The notes under the pieces: model-generated | Database searches by the model: none | What the model was told of the DNA's origin: nothing | The model's input: only the letters and a program-made list of their open reading frames with translations | From: Croceitalea marina | GTDB lineage: Bacteria; Bacteroidota; Bacteroidia; Flavobacteriales; Flavobacteriaceae | NCBI RefSeq assembly: GCF_042684265.1 | Contig: NZ_JBHULB010000016.1 | Span: forward strand, 186,001 to 250,000 | Direction: 5' to 3' | DNA: 64,000 bases | Translations under genes and position numbers: made by a program | Part shown: in pieces, positions 16,670-25,631 of the stretch | How the letters are laid out: each line of letters starts with the position of its first letter | Position numbering within the stretch: position 1 is the stretch's first letter

Positions 16670-19600
16670 TTACAATACGCCACGAGGCAAATGAATACCT
16701 TTTGTCCGTATAATGCTTTCCTGAACCTTTGGAGCTTCTTTCTGCTTTTCTGCCTGCTCCGGAGCATCTTGTTTGGTTTCTGGTGTAATAGATAGCTGTA
16801 TCTTTCTTTCTACGGCAGCCAGTTCCGTTTTGAGTTCGCCCAGTTTACTTTCTTTCGACCAAGTACCGTTAACCACTTCCTGAAGAATGGGCAGGTCTTT
16901 TTGTATCTCCGTAATTTTCTTGTGCTCCTGCTCGATATAGCCGGGCAATTTCTCCAGTGCATTAAGGAAGTTCGTAGCAGCCAGCTTTTCATCTTTAGCA
17001 ATCACACCGTTGTTGTAGGTATATTTGATATTGCCCTCGCCCTGTACCAAAAAACGGTTTACCCTTATATCCACACCCTCTTTTTCGGACATTTCCGTTT
17101 TTACCAAAAGCGTAAATCCGTATAACGTACCGATTTCTTCATACTGACCTCCGGTTCGGGCTTTGTCCGCAATCTGGTTGAGTTTTGCACCGATTTGTTT
17201 AATATCGGCATTGGGCGGTAAGCCATCCAACTGTACAGGATTTACGATTGTACCGTCTGACCGTTTTTGGATACGCTCTTGCAGATTATTCCAATCAAGG
17301 CTCATACGGTTTAAACGAGATTGAGTGCTTTGCAACATTTCCGTATAATCTTCCAATTTGTACTTCGCACTATACTTTGAACGGTTGAACGCCTGTTTTT
17401 CGCTTTCCAACCCGGCAATCTGTTTTTCCAATTTGGCTTTATCCAACAGGTCTGTATTTCCTGATAGGATAGCCACGTATTCCGAAAAATTCATTCCCGA
17501 TTTTTCGTCCATACTGCCCTCGTCAATAGTACGTTTGCCGAGGTTATTGTTTTTTAATTGGTCTATAAAAAGTTGCTTATTGTACAACAGATTGAACTTG
17601 TAACTATCCAATGATTTTTCTACGGCATAGATAATCACATCTACTTTGTTATCGGCAAAGAATTTGGCAATCTCATTACCTTTTCGAACGGCTCTGCCGT
17701 CCCTTTGAGCAAGGTCGCTTGGTCGCCACGGCGTATCGAGATGATGAACGGCAACGGCTCTTTTCTGTGCGTTCACGCCAGTTCCGAGCATACTTGTGGA
17801 ACCGAACAACACACGGATTTTGCCCTCGTTCATTCCTTTGATAAGTTCCTTACGTTGCTTATCATTTTTGCCTTCCTGTATAAAACGGATTTCGTTTGCA
17901 GGTATGCCGTGGTCTTCCACGAGCTTGCGTTTGATTTCGGAGTACACATTCCATTCGCCCGGCTTGTAGGTTCCCAAATCGGAGAAAACGAACTGTGTTC
18001 CTTTCTGTGCGTTGTATTGGTTGTAATACTTGGTAATGTTTGCCGCACAATGCGAAGCCTTGTTATCGGGGTGGTCATCATACGCACCGCTTACCATCCG
18101 CATATCCAAAGACATTTTACGGGCGTAGTCCGTTGCGATGAGCATCTTTGCTTTTTCTTCCGATGGAGATAAAGGTGCTCTTCCGAGTAGTTCTCCTTTT
18201 CCTGTTTTTGCAAATTCCATCAGACTTTGGATAAATTCTTCCTGGTCGGGAGTAGGCGGTATATTGTACAACACCTCGTTCTTATTGGGGCGGTCAATTC
18301 CTATATCTTTTGCCGTTCGGTAATCCGTAATTTCGGAGTAGAATTGTGCCAGTTCCGGCACTTTGATAAAGTATCGGAAACGTTCTTTAGCTACAATGTT
18401 GTTAGCAACAGAAAATTCATAATCGGTCGTTTTCCTTGCATAGATAGCTGCCCACGCATCAAAAGAATGAATGCCCTGTTTTTCCAATGCCCGTGGTCGC
18501 AGGTATTTGAACAGCAGATATAGTTCCGTTAATGAGTTGCTGATGGTAGTTCCTGAAAGAAAGGTTGCTCCCATATCCGCATTGGTACGCTCCTGAATAG
18601 TACGGATAGCAAAGAGCAGGTTCAATGCTTTTTGGCTTCCGTCCACATTGCCCAATCCGGCAACCCTTGTATGCCTTGTGTTGAACATCAGGTTTTTGAA
18701 TTGGTGGCTTTCATCAACGAACAAGTGGTCAATGCCCATCATCTTAAAATCCACCACATCATCTTTTCGGTTTTCAATATCGTGTTGCAGGGTTTTGAGC
18801 TTGACTTCGAGGTTTTCTTTCCGCTTGATTACTCCGGCAAGCATCCCTCTGGTAACTTCCTTGCCTTGCGATTGCAGGGCATCGAGGTTACGCTCTACGC
18901 TGTCTAATTCTATTTGGAGTATTTCTTTTTGAATTTCGGGCGATTGCGGTATCATTCCGAATTGGTCGTGTGTCAGTATCACACAATCCCAATCGTTGTT
19001 TTTAATGTCGCCAAAAATCCGCAGGCGTTTTTGGGGCGTAAAATCTTCCTTGCCAGGAAACAGAATTTTTGCGTGTGGGTAAGCCGTGCGGTAGGCTTCG
19101 GCAATTTCGTGAACATTGCTTTTCAGCCCGATAATCATAGGCTTATGGGCTAACCCCAAACGCTTCATTTCCTGTGCAGCCGTACACATTACCAACGTTT
19201 TTCCTGCACCTACTTCGTGGTCGCAAATTGCCCCGTTGTTGAGCTTTATCATCCAAACGGCATCCTTTTGGCTCGAATACAGGTCATTAATGCCTAAGCC
19301 CTTGCAGTCTAATCCCGGAAACTCCTGATGTGTGCCGTCGTAGTTAGGGCGGACGAAACAGTTAAACGTATCATTATATTGGTCGGTCAGCCTTGTTTTG
19401 AACTCATCGTTTTGGGCGTGAAGCCAATCGGTAAAGGCGTTGCGGATTTCATCAATCTTAGTATTCGCCATTTGTATGGCTTCCATATCCCGCACTTTGA
19501 CATCTTTGCCTTCAACCGTTATTGTTTTTGAAATATCGGGCGTGGTATTGACAAGGGCGTGTTTGAGCAGGGCAATCCCATCATACGTCCGGCTTTGGGC

Positions 19601-22090
19601 TTTGACGGCGTATTTCTCCCAAATGTGTACGTTCTTCTGTTTGCAGGTTACGGAAAAGTCATCGGCACTGTCGGAATAATGGACACGGACTTCTGCATCG
19701 AACAGGTGCGATGCAAACCGGGCATAAATACCTGTGGGTATCCAGCGTTCGCCCAGATTAAAATCGAGTTCTTCAAATTCAATTCGTATTGGTCTTGCTT
19801 CCTCTAATACGGTAAGGCTTTCTTTGGCTTGTGTATCATCGGGATTGCTTTCGAGATAGGCTCTGACTTTCTCCGCTTTTTCCACTACGTTCCCTGCAAT
19901 CCAGCGTTCGGCTATTTCATATTCCTTTTGAAGTGGATTGTAGTAGATACGACCGTGTAAGGCTTCTTTCAAAGCATCGTCAGGCATACCGCTGATTTCG
20001 GACATAAAGTCCAAATCCACGCTTCCGTACTTGTTCAACGAAGCTGATAACGCTTCTTCGGGATTATCCGTTGCTATGGTTATAGTAGAAAAACTAACAG
20101 GTCTGCTGAATATATCGGCTTTGTGTACCACGCCACCAATAACACGTTCCAAATAAGGGATTTCCTTACCGGAACTATCCGTTTTGATGAGCTTGATATT
20201 ATCGGCACTGTTGAGGTTGCCGTACCTTTTAATAAAGGCATCGTAAAGGCGATTAAGGTTTTCCCTTTCTTCTTTGTATTCGGTCTGATGCTGTGCCTCT
20301 TTTGTGTAAAGCTGTTGGTAAACATCACGCACCCCGATATACGCTTCGGCTCTTGCTTTCTGTAAGGTCGGTAACTGTAAAGGGTGGAATACAGCCGTAC
20401 CGTCTGCTATATCTACATCTTGCAGATGACCGACCCAACCATTATCCACCACAAGGCAATCGTTGCGATGGAACGATTGCAGTTTGCCACTGTACGGAGC
20501 AGGTTCGGGAATGGTATCGGGAATAGCTGGCTTATCAGCTTGGCCATTCTCATTGATACTTGAAAACAGGTCGCCGATAACTTCCTGTTTTTTGCCGTTG
20601 GCTGATGTATTTCCATTGGTAGGTCTATTAGTAACAGGAGGCGTATAAGGTTGTTGCATCGCACTGAACAGGTCGGTTTGGCGACCTATTGCACGGCGGT
20701 TTGTTTTAGTGCTTTGCCTTTTGGCTTGCGTGGTTCTTTTGGGCGGAGCAGCAACCATTACAGGTTCGTCCGCATTTTCAAACAGGTCGAAGATGCTTAG
20801 TTGCTTTAATTCCTGTGGGCTTTCCCGATGGGTTACAGGCGTGGGTACAGGTTGCGGTTTTGGCTGAATGATTACAGGCTCAATAACCGGAGGTGTAACC
20901 GTTGGTTCAATCGGAATTTGTATTATAGGTTCATCGTTCCGTTCGCCTTTGTACAAACCTATATTCAGGTGCTTGCCAAAATCTTCGGAAAGCATTTGTT
21001 TTAAATCTTTGGCAATTCCCTCAACGCCGTCTTTATGCGTATAGATTAATGCAGGTTGTCCGTATGGGTCGGTATCTAATTTACGTTCGGTATGCACAAT
21101 CCTTGTGTTGTCCTGAAAGAGTGCATTACCAGGTGTATTGTATTCTGTTTGCCTGCTTTGGCAAAACAGATCTTCCCTTTCGGTCAGATTTTGTTTTGCC
21201 GTATTCTTTTGCAGGATAATCAGGTCGCTTCCGACTTCTGTACCTGCATATTCTGTAAAAAGATTGTTGGGTAAGCGAACAACCGAAACCAGATTATTAT
21301 CCTGCATTAACGCCTTGCGTATGGGTTCGTTCTTAGGGCTGTTCAGAATGCCCTGTGAAGTAATGTAAACCAACAAACCGCCCTCACGGAGCATATCAGC
21401 ACCTTTCAGAAAAAAGTAATTGTGTATGCTTCGGGCTGCCTGTACTTTTGCACTGTCCCTGCTACGGGAATAGGAAAGGTCGAAAACGGAAGTATCGCCA
21501 AATGGTATATTGCTGGCAATTACATCATAGCTGTTTTGTTCCTTTTCGAGAATTTCTTCAAAACCACTTACACGGATATTGCTTTCGGGGTAAAGCTGTT
21601 TTAAAATCTTGCCTGTGAGCAAGTCTTTTTCATAAGCGGTAATACTTTGTTGGTTTTCCGAAAAGGACTGTACGAATGAGCCGATACCTGCGGACGGTTC
21701 AAGGAATTTATCAATGTTCAGACCTCTTTCACGCAAGGTTGCGGAAATCGCATCTATTACCTGTGGCGGTGTATAAAAAGCTGTCAGTACGGAACTTTTC
21801 ATACTGTCCACATACCTGCGGTATTGCTTATCGTCTTCGGAATTTTCTTTGAGCAGTTGGTGGAGTTCCTGCGTAATAGGGAAAAGGTCGTGTTCGGTTT
21901 TTCTCCAATGATTGATGTCTATTTCGTTGGCTATGGGGTTCAGCACGAATTTAAGACCGCCAAATCCGCTGTATTGCATCATTAGCAGTCTTTCGCCTAC
22001 GGTGGCTTGCCGTTTCTCCTTTTCCAGTTTAAAAGCAATTCGCAGGGCATCAATATTCTGTTGGAGATGTTGCTTCTTACTGAAGCCCAT
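16670..22090 (-). CDS. Giant N6-DNA methylase-SF2 helicase fusion (DarB-like)
   Basis: A 1806-residue cytoplasmic protein. The N-terminal quarter is a DNA N6-adenine methyltransferase, with SAM motif LEPSAGIGSF near 133 and catalytic-type motif ASNIPFGD near 195 (NIPF for NPPF/Y). A Pro-rich linker with KQLSIFDLFENADEP follows at about 430. A SNF2/SF2 helicase comes next: HEVGAGKTLV near 960, VDESHQFKN near 1123, and motif V/VI LGTGVNAQ ... DLAQRDGRAVRKGN near 1440-1470. The C-terminus is helical. Methylase-helicase fusions carried by phage P1 (DarB) and many ICEs protect incoming DNA from restriction; that role is inferred here. The ATG overlaps DUF1896 by 14 bp. Confidence 0.88.
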   Translation of the reverse strand: MGFSKKQHLQQNIDALRIAFKLEKEKRQATVGERLLMMQYSGFGGLKFVLNPIANEIDINHWRKTEHDLFPITQELHQLLKENSEDDKQYRRYVDSMKSSVLTAFYTPPQVIDAISATLRERGLNIDKFLEPSAGIGSFVQSFSENQQSITAYEKDLLTGKILKQLYPESNIRVSGFEEILEKEQNSYDVIASNIPFGDTSVFDLSYSRSRDSAKVQAARSIHNYFFLKGADMLREGGLLVYITSQGILNSPKNEPIRKALMQDNNLVSVVRLPNNLFTEYAGTEVGSDLIILQKNTAKQNLTEREDLFCQSRQTEYNTPGNALFQDNTRIVHTERKLDTDPYGQPALIYTHKDGVEGIAKDLKQMLSEDFGKHLNIGLYKGERNDEPIIQIPIEPTVTPPVIEPVIIQPKPQPVPTPVTHRESPQELKQLSIFDLFENADEPVMVAAPPKRTTQAKRQSTKTNRRAIGRQTDLFSAMQQPYTPPVTNRPTNGNTSANGKKQEVIGDLFSSINENGQADKPAIPDTIPEPAPYSGKLQSFHRNDCLVVDNGWVGHLQDVDIADGTAVFHPLQLPTLQKARAEAYIGVRDVYQQLYTKEAQHQTEYKEERENLNRLYDAFIKRYGNLNSADNIKLIKTDSSGKEIPYLERVIGGVVHKADIFSRPVSFSTITIATDNPEEALSASLNKYGSVDLDFMSEISGMPDDALKEALHGRIYYNPLQKEYEIAERWIAGNVVEKAEKVRAYLESNPDDTQAKESLTVLEEARPIRIEFEELDFNLGERWIPTGIYARFASHLFDAEVRVHYSDSADDFSVTCKQKNVHIWEKYAVKAQSRTYDGIALLKHALVNTTPDISKTITVEGKDVKVRDMEAIQMANTKIDEIRNAFTDWLHAQNDEFKTRLTDQYNDTFNCFVRPNYDGTHQEFPGLDCKGLGINDLYSSQKDAVWMIKLNNGAICDHEVGAGKTLVMCTAAQEMKRLGLAHKPMIIGLKSNVHEIAEAYRTAYPHAKILFPGKEDFTPQKRLRIFGDIKNNDWDCVILTHDQFGMIPQSPEIQKEILQIELDSVERNLDALQSQGKEVTRGMLAGVIKRKENLEVKLKTLQHDIENRKDDVVDFKMMGIDHLFVDESHQFKNLMFNTRHTRVAGLGNVDGSQKALNLLFAIRTIQERTNADMGATFLSGTTISNSLTELYLLFKYLRPRALEKQGIHSFDAWAAIYARKTTDYEFSVANNIVAKERFRYFIKVPELAQFYSEITDYRTAKDIGIDRPNKNEVLYNIPPTPDQEEFIQSLMEFAKTGKGELLGRAPLSPSEEKAKMLIATDYARKMSLDMRMVSGAYDDHPDNKASHCAANITKYYNQYNAQKGTQFVFSDLGTYKPGEWNVYSEIKRKLVEDHGIPANEIRFIQEGKNDKQRKELIKGMNEGKIRVLFGSTSMLGTGVNAQKRAVAVHHLDTPWRPSDLAQRDGRAVRKGNEIAKFFADNKVDVIIYAVEKSLDSYKFNLLYNKQLFIDQLKNNNLGKRTIDEGSMDEKSGMNFSEYVAILSGNTDLLDKAKLEKQIAGLESEKQAFNRSKYSAKYKLEDYTEMLQSTQSRLNRMSLDWNNLQERIQKRSDGTIVNPVQLDGLPPNADIKQIGAKLNQIADKARTGGQYEEIGTLYGFTLLVKTEMSEKEGVDIRVNRFLVQGEGNIKYTYNNGVIAKDEKLAATNFLNALEKLPGYIEQEHKKITEIQKDLPILQEVVNGTWSKESKLGELKTELAAVERKIQLSITPETKQDAPEQAEKQKEAPKVQESIIRTKGIHLPRGVL

Positions 22091-22514
22091 TTTCCTCTAT
22101 CCATATTGCGATGGTTCCAGTCAGTTCGGTATAGAGTAAATCAAACTCATAACCGTAGGCGAAATCATCGGTTAATTCATATCCTGCGAGAACAGCCTCA
22201 CAGACAGGGAACATTTTAAGGGCAAACGGTCGCAGTTCCTCATCTGCCATTACGGTATCAAACTCATTGCATACCACCTGAAAAACAGTGTCGAATTTGG
22301 AGAAGTGTAAGCCCTCAAAAAGTATGTAGTTGGCTATTTCATTGCATTGCTCAATGGGGTTTCCCGCCCTGAAAGCACCCTCATAAGCATTGGAAGCCCA
22401 CGAAGAACGCTGGTCGATAAATTTTTGGTCGTGTGCCTTTTCGGGGAAGCTACTGTTTAACAGTTCTTGCAGTCGTAATCTGAAATACGATAGGTCTTTT
22501 TGCTGTACATCCAT
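22077..22514 (-). CDS. DUF1896 protein
   Basis: A 145-residue acidic protein matching DUF1896 (LSYFRLRLQELLNSSFPEKA at the start, FLFEGLHFSKFDTVFQVV-like centre, ELTGTIAIWIEENGL at the end). It is the standard small partner encoded just before the methylase-helicase in Bacteroidota ICEs, and its 3' end overlaps that gene by 14 bp. Function unknown. A phased heptamer array lies 70-112 bp upstream. Confidence 0.85.
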   Translation of the reverse strand: MDVQQKDLSYFRLRLQELLNSSFPEKAHDQKFIDQRSSWASNAYEGAFRAGNPIEQCNEIANYILFEGLHFSKFDTVFQVVCNEFDTVMADEELRPFALKMFPVCEAVLAGYELTDDFAYGYEFDLLYTELTGTIAIWIEENGLQ

Positions 22515-22583
22515 ACTATATTTTGTTTTAGAATTTTACTTAAATCCTAAAATTAGAAGCAGGAGCAAATGCCTATGAGAATG

Positions 22584-22626
22584 TTGCAGGGTTTGGCTTT
22601 GAAAGGCAGGATTTGGCGTAATAGGC
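22584..22626 (-). promoter_or_regulatory. 10-bp-phased array upstream of the DUF1896-methylase operon
   Basis: Decamers at 22584, 22594, 22604 and 22614: TTGCAGGGTT, TGGCTTTGAA, AGGCAGGATT, TGGCGTAATA, followed by GGCAAC. It has the same period and orientation as the arrays beside traE, DUF3945 and the HTH genes, with a more degenerate heptamer. Confidence 0.5.
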
Positions 22627-22633
22627 AACAAAA

Positions 22634-22655
22634 AACCTCCGATAATTCGGAGGTT
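22634..22655 (-). terminator. Terminator of the topB-ORF6N operon
   Basis: Perfect 9-bp arms AACCTCCGA/TCGGAGGTT. Reading leftward, the stem is followed by a T run (AAAAAA on the + strand at 22629-22635). It lies just after the ORF6N stop. Confidence 0.8.
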
Positions 22656-22660
22656 CATTT

Positions 22661-23542
22661 TTATGGCTTATTCAAGATTTGAAGCATCCTGCCGACTTCA
22701 ATATCCATTCTTGAAAAGGCAAACCATTTTTTGCCCAGGTCTTTGAGTGATGCCCCGATGTGGTAGAGTTCTGTATGGTCAATAATCAAGAAACGGTCGT
22801 GGGCATCGGAGAAAAGCTCAATATCTACCGGAGGATATTGGCTATTGTAGCGTTGTAAATCCAACCGTAATTGATTACTGATATTTTTAGTAAGGATTGT
22901 GGCTGTTACATTGTCTTTGCGTTTCCCCAATAACGTAAGCACGGTATCATCCACATAATTATCAAGCAGGATAATGGAACTTGTGGCATTGCGGATAATA
23001 TCGGAAACAAAGGCATAGGCATCAAAAACCTGCCCGTTATAGAAAATGCCTTTTTCGCTGTGCAGCTTATCACTTTCCAAAGCCTTAAAAATCTCTTCAA
23101 ATTTTTGGTCGGCTTCCAGTTGCTTTAACTCGATATTATCCAAACGATGAAACAAAGAAGCATTGCTAATAAGCATACGCCGCATTTCTACAAAGGCTTC
23201 CATTATTTCAACACTCATTTTAACGGCTATGTCTGAACGGAGTATGGCAGATGCCATTGCAACGCCTTGTTCGGTAAAAACATAGGGTAAATAACGTCTG
23301 CCGCCGTAGCTCAAACTTGAGGTTCCAATTTGGAACCTCAAGTTTTCAACTTCCTCTTCGGTCAGTTGAAAGCAGAATGATACAGGAAATCGCTCAATAT
23401 TTCTTTTAACGGCTTTGTTCAGGTTCTTTGTTTCTACCTGATATAAGGCAGCGAGGTCACTATCCAACATTACCTGTTTGCCCCGGATAGTATAAATCAG
23501 GTTCCTGATTTCTTTGGGTACGATTGACGGTTTATTTTCCAT
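22661..23542 (-). CDS. ORF6N-domain protein with PLD-like C-terminus
   Basis: A 293-residue protein. Residues 8-95 form an ORF6N DNA-binding domain (IRGKQVMLDSDLAALYQVETK ... RFPVSFCFQLTEEE). After a helical linker the C-terminal half (FVSDIIRNATSSIILLDNYVDD ... HDRFLIIDHTELYHIGASLK) resembles a phospholipase-D/HKD-type domain, with Arg in place of the usual HKD Lys. An upstream ATG at 23596 lies inside topB; the ATG at 23542 gives a normal ORF6N start and an 11-bp overlap with topB. Such proteins are frequent in ICEs and phages; the activity is unproven. Confidence 0.82.
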   Translation of the reverse strand: MENKPSIVPKEIRNLIYTIRGKQVMLDSDLAALYQVETKNLNKAVKRNIERFPVSFCFQLTEEEVENLRFQIGTSSLSYGGRRYLPYVFTEQGVAMASAILRSDIAVKMSVEIMEAFVEMRRMLISNASLFHRLDNIELKQLEADQKFEEIFKALESDKLHSEKGIFYNGQVFDAYAFVSDIIRNATSSIILLDNYVDDTVLTLLGKRKDNVTATILTKNISNQLRLDLQRYNSQYPPVDIELFSDAHDRFLIIDHTELYHIGASLKDLGKKWFAFSRMDIEVGRMLQILNKP

Positions 23543-25625
23543 TGCGTTTACTGCTTTTGTTTTTCTCAAACTCAAAAGAGGTACTACAATCGGCATTCAA
23601 CACGATATACGCATCGAATTTCTTACCTGCTTTGCTTGTCATTCCTTTGATTAAAGAGGTTTTGCCTTTATTGACAAGGCTTGTTACATTTTCGATACTG
23701 ATTTGCACACCGCAGACGATACGGAACTGTACCCAACTACAAACCTCATCGGGACACTTCACAATTTTATCACGGATAATGAGTTGCTGGCTTTTGCATT
23801 TAGGGCAAACCAACTTCGGTAGGTTGTTTTGAGCAATAGAAGTTTGCAGCAATTCATCGGTAATGGATTTGGCATAGGTTTCCATTTCCTTTTGAAATGT
23901 TCCGGCATCCGCTTCGTTGTTCTCGATTTTCTGCAATGCCAATTCCCATTCGGCGGTCATTGCCACATCCGCAATTTTTCGGTCTTTGACAAGCCCGTAC
24001 ACCTGCAATCCTTTTTCCGTAGGGATTAATGAACGTTTATCCCTTTGGATATAATTGCGGGTAAACAGGGTTTCGATAATGGCGGCTCTTGTAGCCGGAG
24101 TACCGATACCGATATTTTTGAGGGCTTTGCGCTCTTCCTCGTTCTCGATTTCTTTCCCTGCGGTTTCCATAGCCGACAAAAGCCCGGCTTCGGTGTAAAG
24201 CACTGGCGGTTTGGTCTGCTTTTCCAAAACGGCGGCTTCCTTTATTTTGAGTTCATCGCCTTTATTCAGTTCAGGTAGTTCCTGTACCGGCTCTTCGCCA
24301 TCATCGGTAAAACTTCCTTTGATGGAACGCCAACCCGCTTCCTGAATTTTACAGCCTTTTGCCGTAAAGTCGTAATGCAATACCTGTAATGATACATCGG
24401 TTATTTCTTTGACACAGGCTTGTGATATGGCTTCGAGCAACCGAAGCGCAATCATATTGTAAATCTTGTTTTCGTCTGCATTGAGTACGGACGGCACTTT
24501 ATCCGTAATCAACAAACCGTGATGGTCCGTTACACGGAGGTCATTCACGATACGTTTGTTGAACCGTCCCCATTTGATTTTGGTAAGGGCTTGCTTGCAA
24601 TCTTCACGGTTCTGCAATGCCCGCACAAGGTTTGGAATTTCAGCCCACATATCTTCAGGAATGTATTTGCTTCCGGTACGTGGGTACGTGATAAATTTCT
24701 TTTCGTACAGGCTTTGTGCGATATTAAGCGTTGCTTCAGCAGATAATTTCAGTCTTTTGTTAGCTTCCTTTTGTAAGCCTGTCAAATCAAAAAGCAAGGG
24801 CGGTTGTTCTGTAACGCTTTTGGTTTCTACCGAGGTAACAGTTGCCGTTGTGCCACGCTGAATAGCTCTAAGGGTATCATCGGCAAGTTGCTTTTCTTCC
24901 CATTTGGTAGCGGAAATACTTTTGAAATCAACCTGCGTTTTGTTGTGCATCAACTGTATCTGCCAGTATTTCTTTACCGTGAAATTCTTATTGTCAAGGT
25001 AGCGTTTGCATATCAAAGCCAGTGTGGGTGTTTGCACTCTTCCGAGCGAATAGATACCGTTACCTGCGGCTATACTCAATGCCTGTGTAGCATTGATGCC
25101 TACAAGCCAGTCGGCACGGCTTCTGCCTTGCGCAGCCTGGTACAATCCGTCAAATGCTGCCCCGTCTTTCAGGTTGTCAAAACCCTGCTTTATTGCCTTT
25201 TCGGTAAGTGAACTTATCCAAAGGCGTTCAAAAGGCTTGTTGCATTTCAGGTACTCATAAATGTACCTGAAAATGAGTTCGCCCTCACGACCTGCATCGG
25301 TAGCAACGATGATGCTGTTGCTTTGCTTAAAAAGTTGCTCAATGACTTTCAATTGCTTTAATGCGCCAGTATCGGCGGTGTACCCTTTATCTTTTTTGAC
25401 CTTGCGGACGGTCAATAAAAACGGGTTGGGCAATATCGGCAGGGATGCTTTATCAAATCCCGAAATGCCATAATCTTCGGGCATTCCCAGTCCTATTAAA
25501 TGACCGAATGCCCACGTAACAAAATAGCCGTTACCTGTCAGGTAGCCGTCCTTTTTATCGGATGCTCCCACAAGTCCGGCTATTTCCCTTGCTACGCTTG
25601 GTTTTTCTGCAATAATTGTTTTCAT
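23532..25625 (-). CDS. topB: DNA topoisomerase III
   Basis: A 697-residue type IA topoisomerase. TOPRIM start MKTIIAEKPSVAREIA, the metal motif VATDAGREGELIFRYIY near residues 105-121, the active-site tyrosine in FITYPRTGSKY near residue 312, and a C-terminal zinc-ribbon-like CPKCKSQQ ... CPDEVCSW. It probably decatenates or relaxes element DNA during transfer, as topB is a fixed part of CTnDOT-like mobilisation modules. It is encoded 6 bp after the DUF3945 gene. Confidence 0.95.
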   Translation of the reverse strand: MKTIIAEKPSVAREIAGLVGASDKKDGYLTGNGYFVTWAFGHLIGLGMPEDYGISGFDKASLPILPNPFLLTVRKVKKDKGYTADTGALKQLKVIEQLFKQSNSIIVATDAGREGELIFRYIYEYLKCNKPFERLWISSLTEKAIKQGFDNLKDGAAFDGLYQAAQGRSRADWLVGINATQALSIAAGNGIYSLGRVQTPTLALICKRYLDNKNFTVKKYWQIQLMHNKTQVDFKSISATKWEEKQLADDTLRAIQRGTTATVTSVETKSVTEQPPLLFDLTGLQKEANKRLKLSAEATLNIAQSLYEKKFITYPRTGSKYIPEDMWAEIPNLVRALQNREDCKQALTKIKWGRFNKRIVNDLRVTDHHGLLITDKVPSVLNADENKIYNMIALRLLEAISQACVKEITDVSLQVLHYDFTAKGCKIQEAGWRSIKGSFTDDGEEPVQELPELNKGDELKIKEAAVLEKQTKPPVLYTEAGLLSAMETAGKEIENEEERKALKNIGIGTPATRAAIIETLFTRNYIQRDKRSLIPTEKGLQVYGLVKDRKIADVAMTAEWELALQKIENNEADAGTFQKEMETYAKSITDELLQTSIAQNNLPKLVCPKCKSQQLIIRDKIVKCPDEVCSWVQFRIVCGVQISIENVTSLVNKGKTSLIKGMTSKAGKKFDAYIVLNADCSTSFEFEKNKSSKRNGK

Positions 25626-25631
25626 ATCGTA

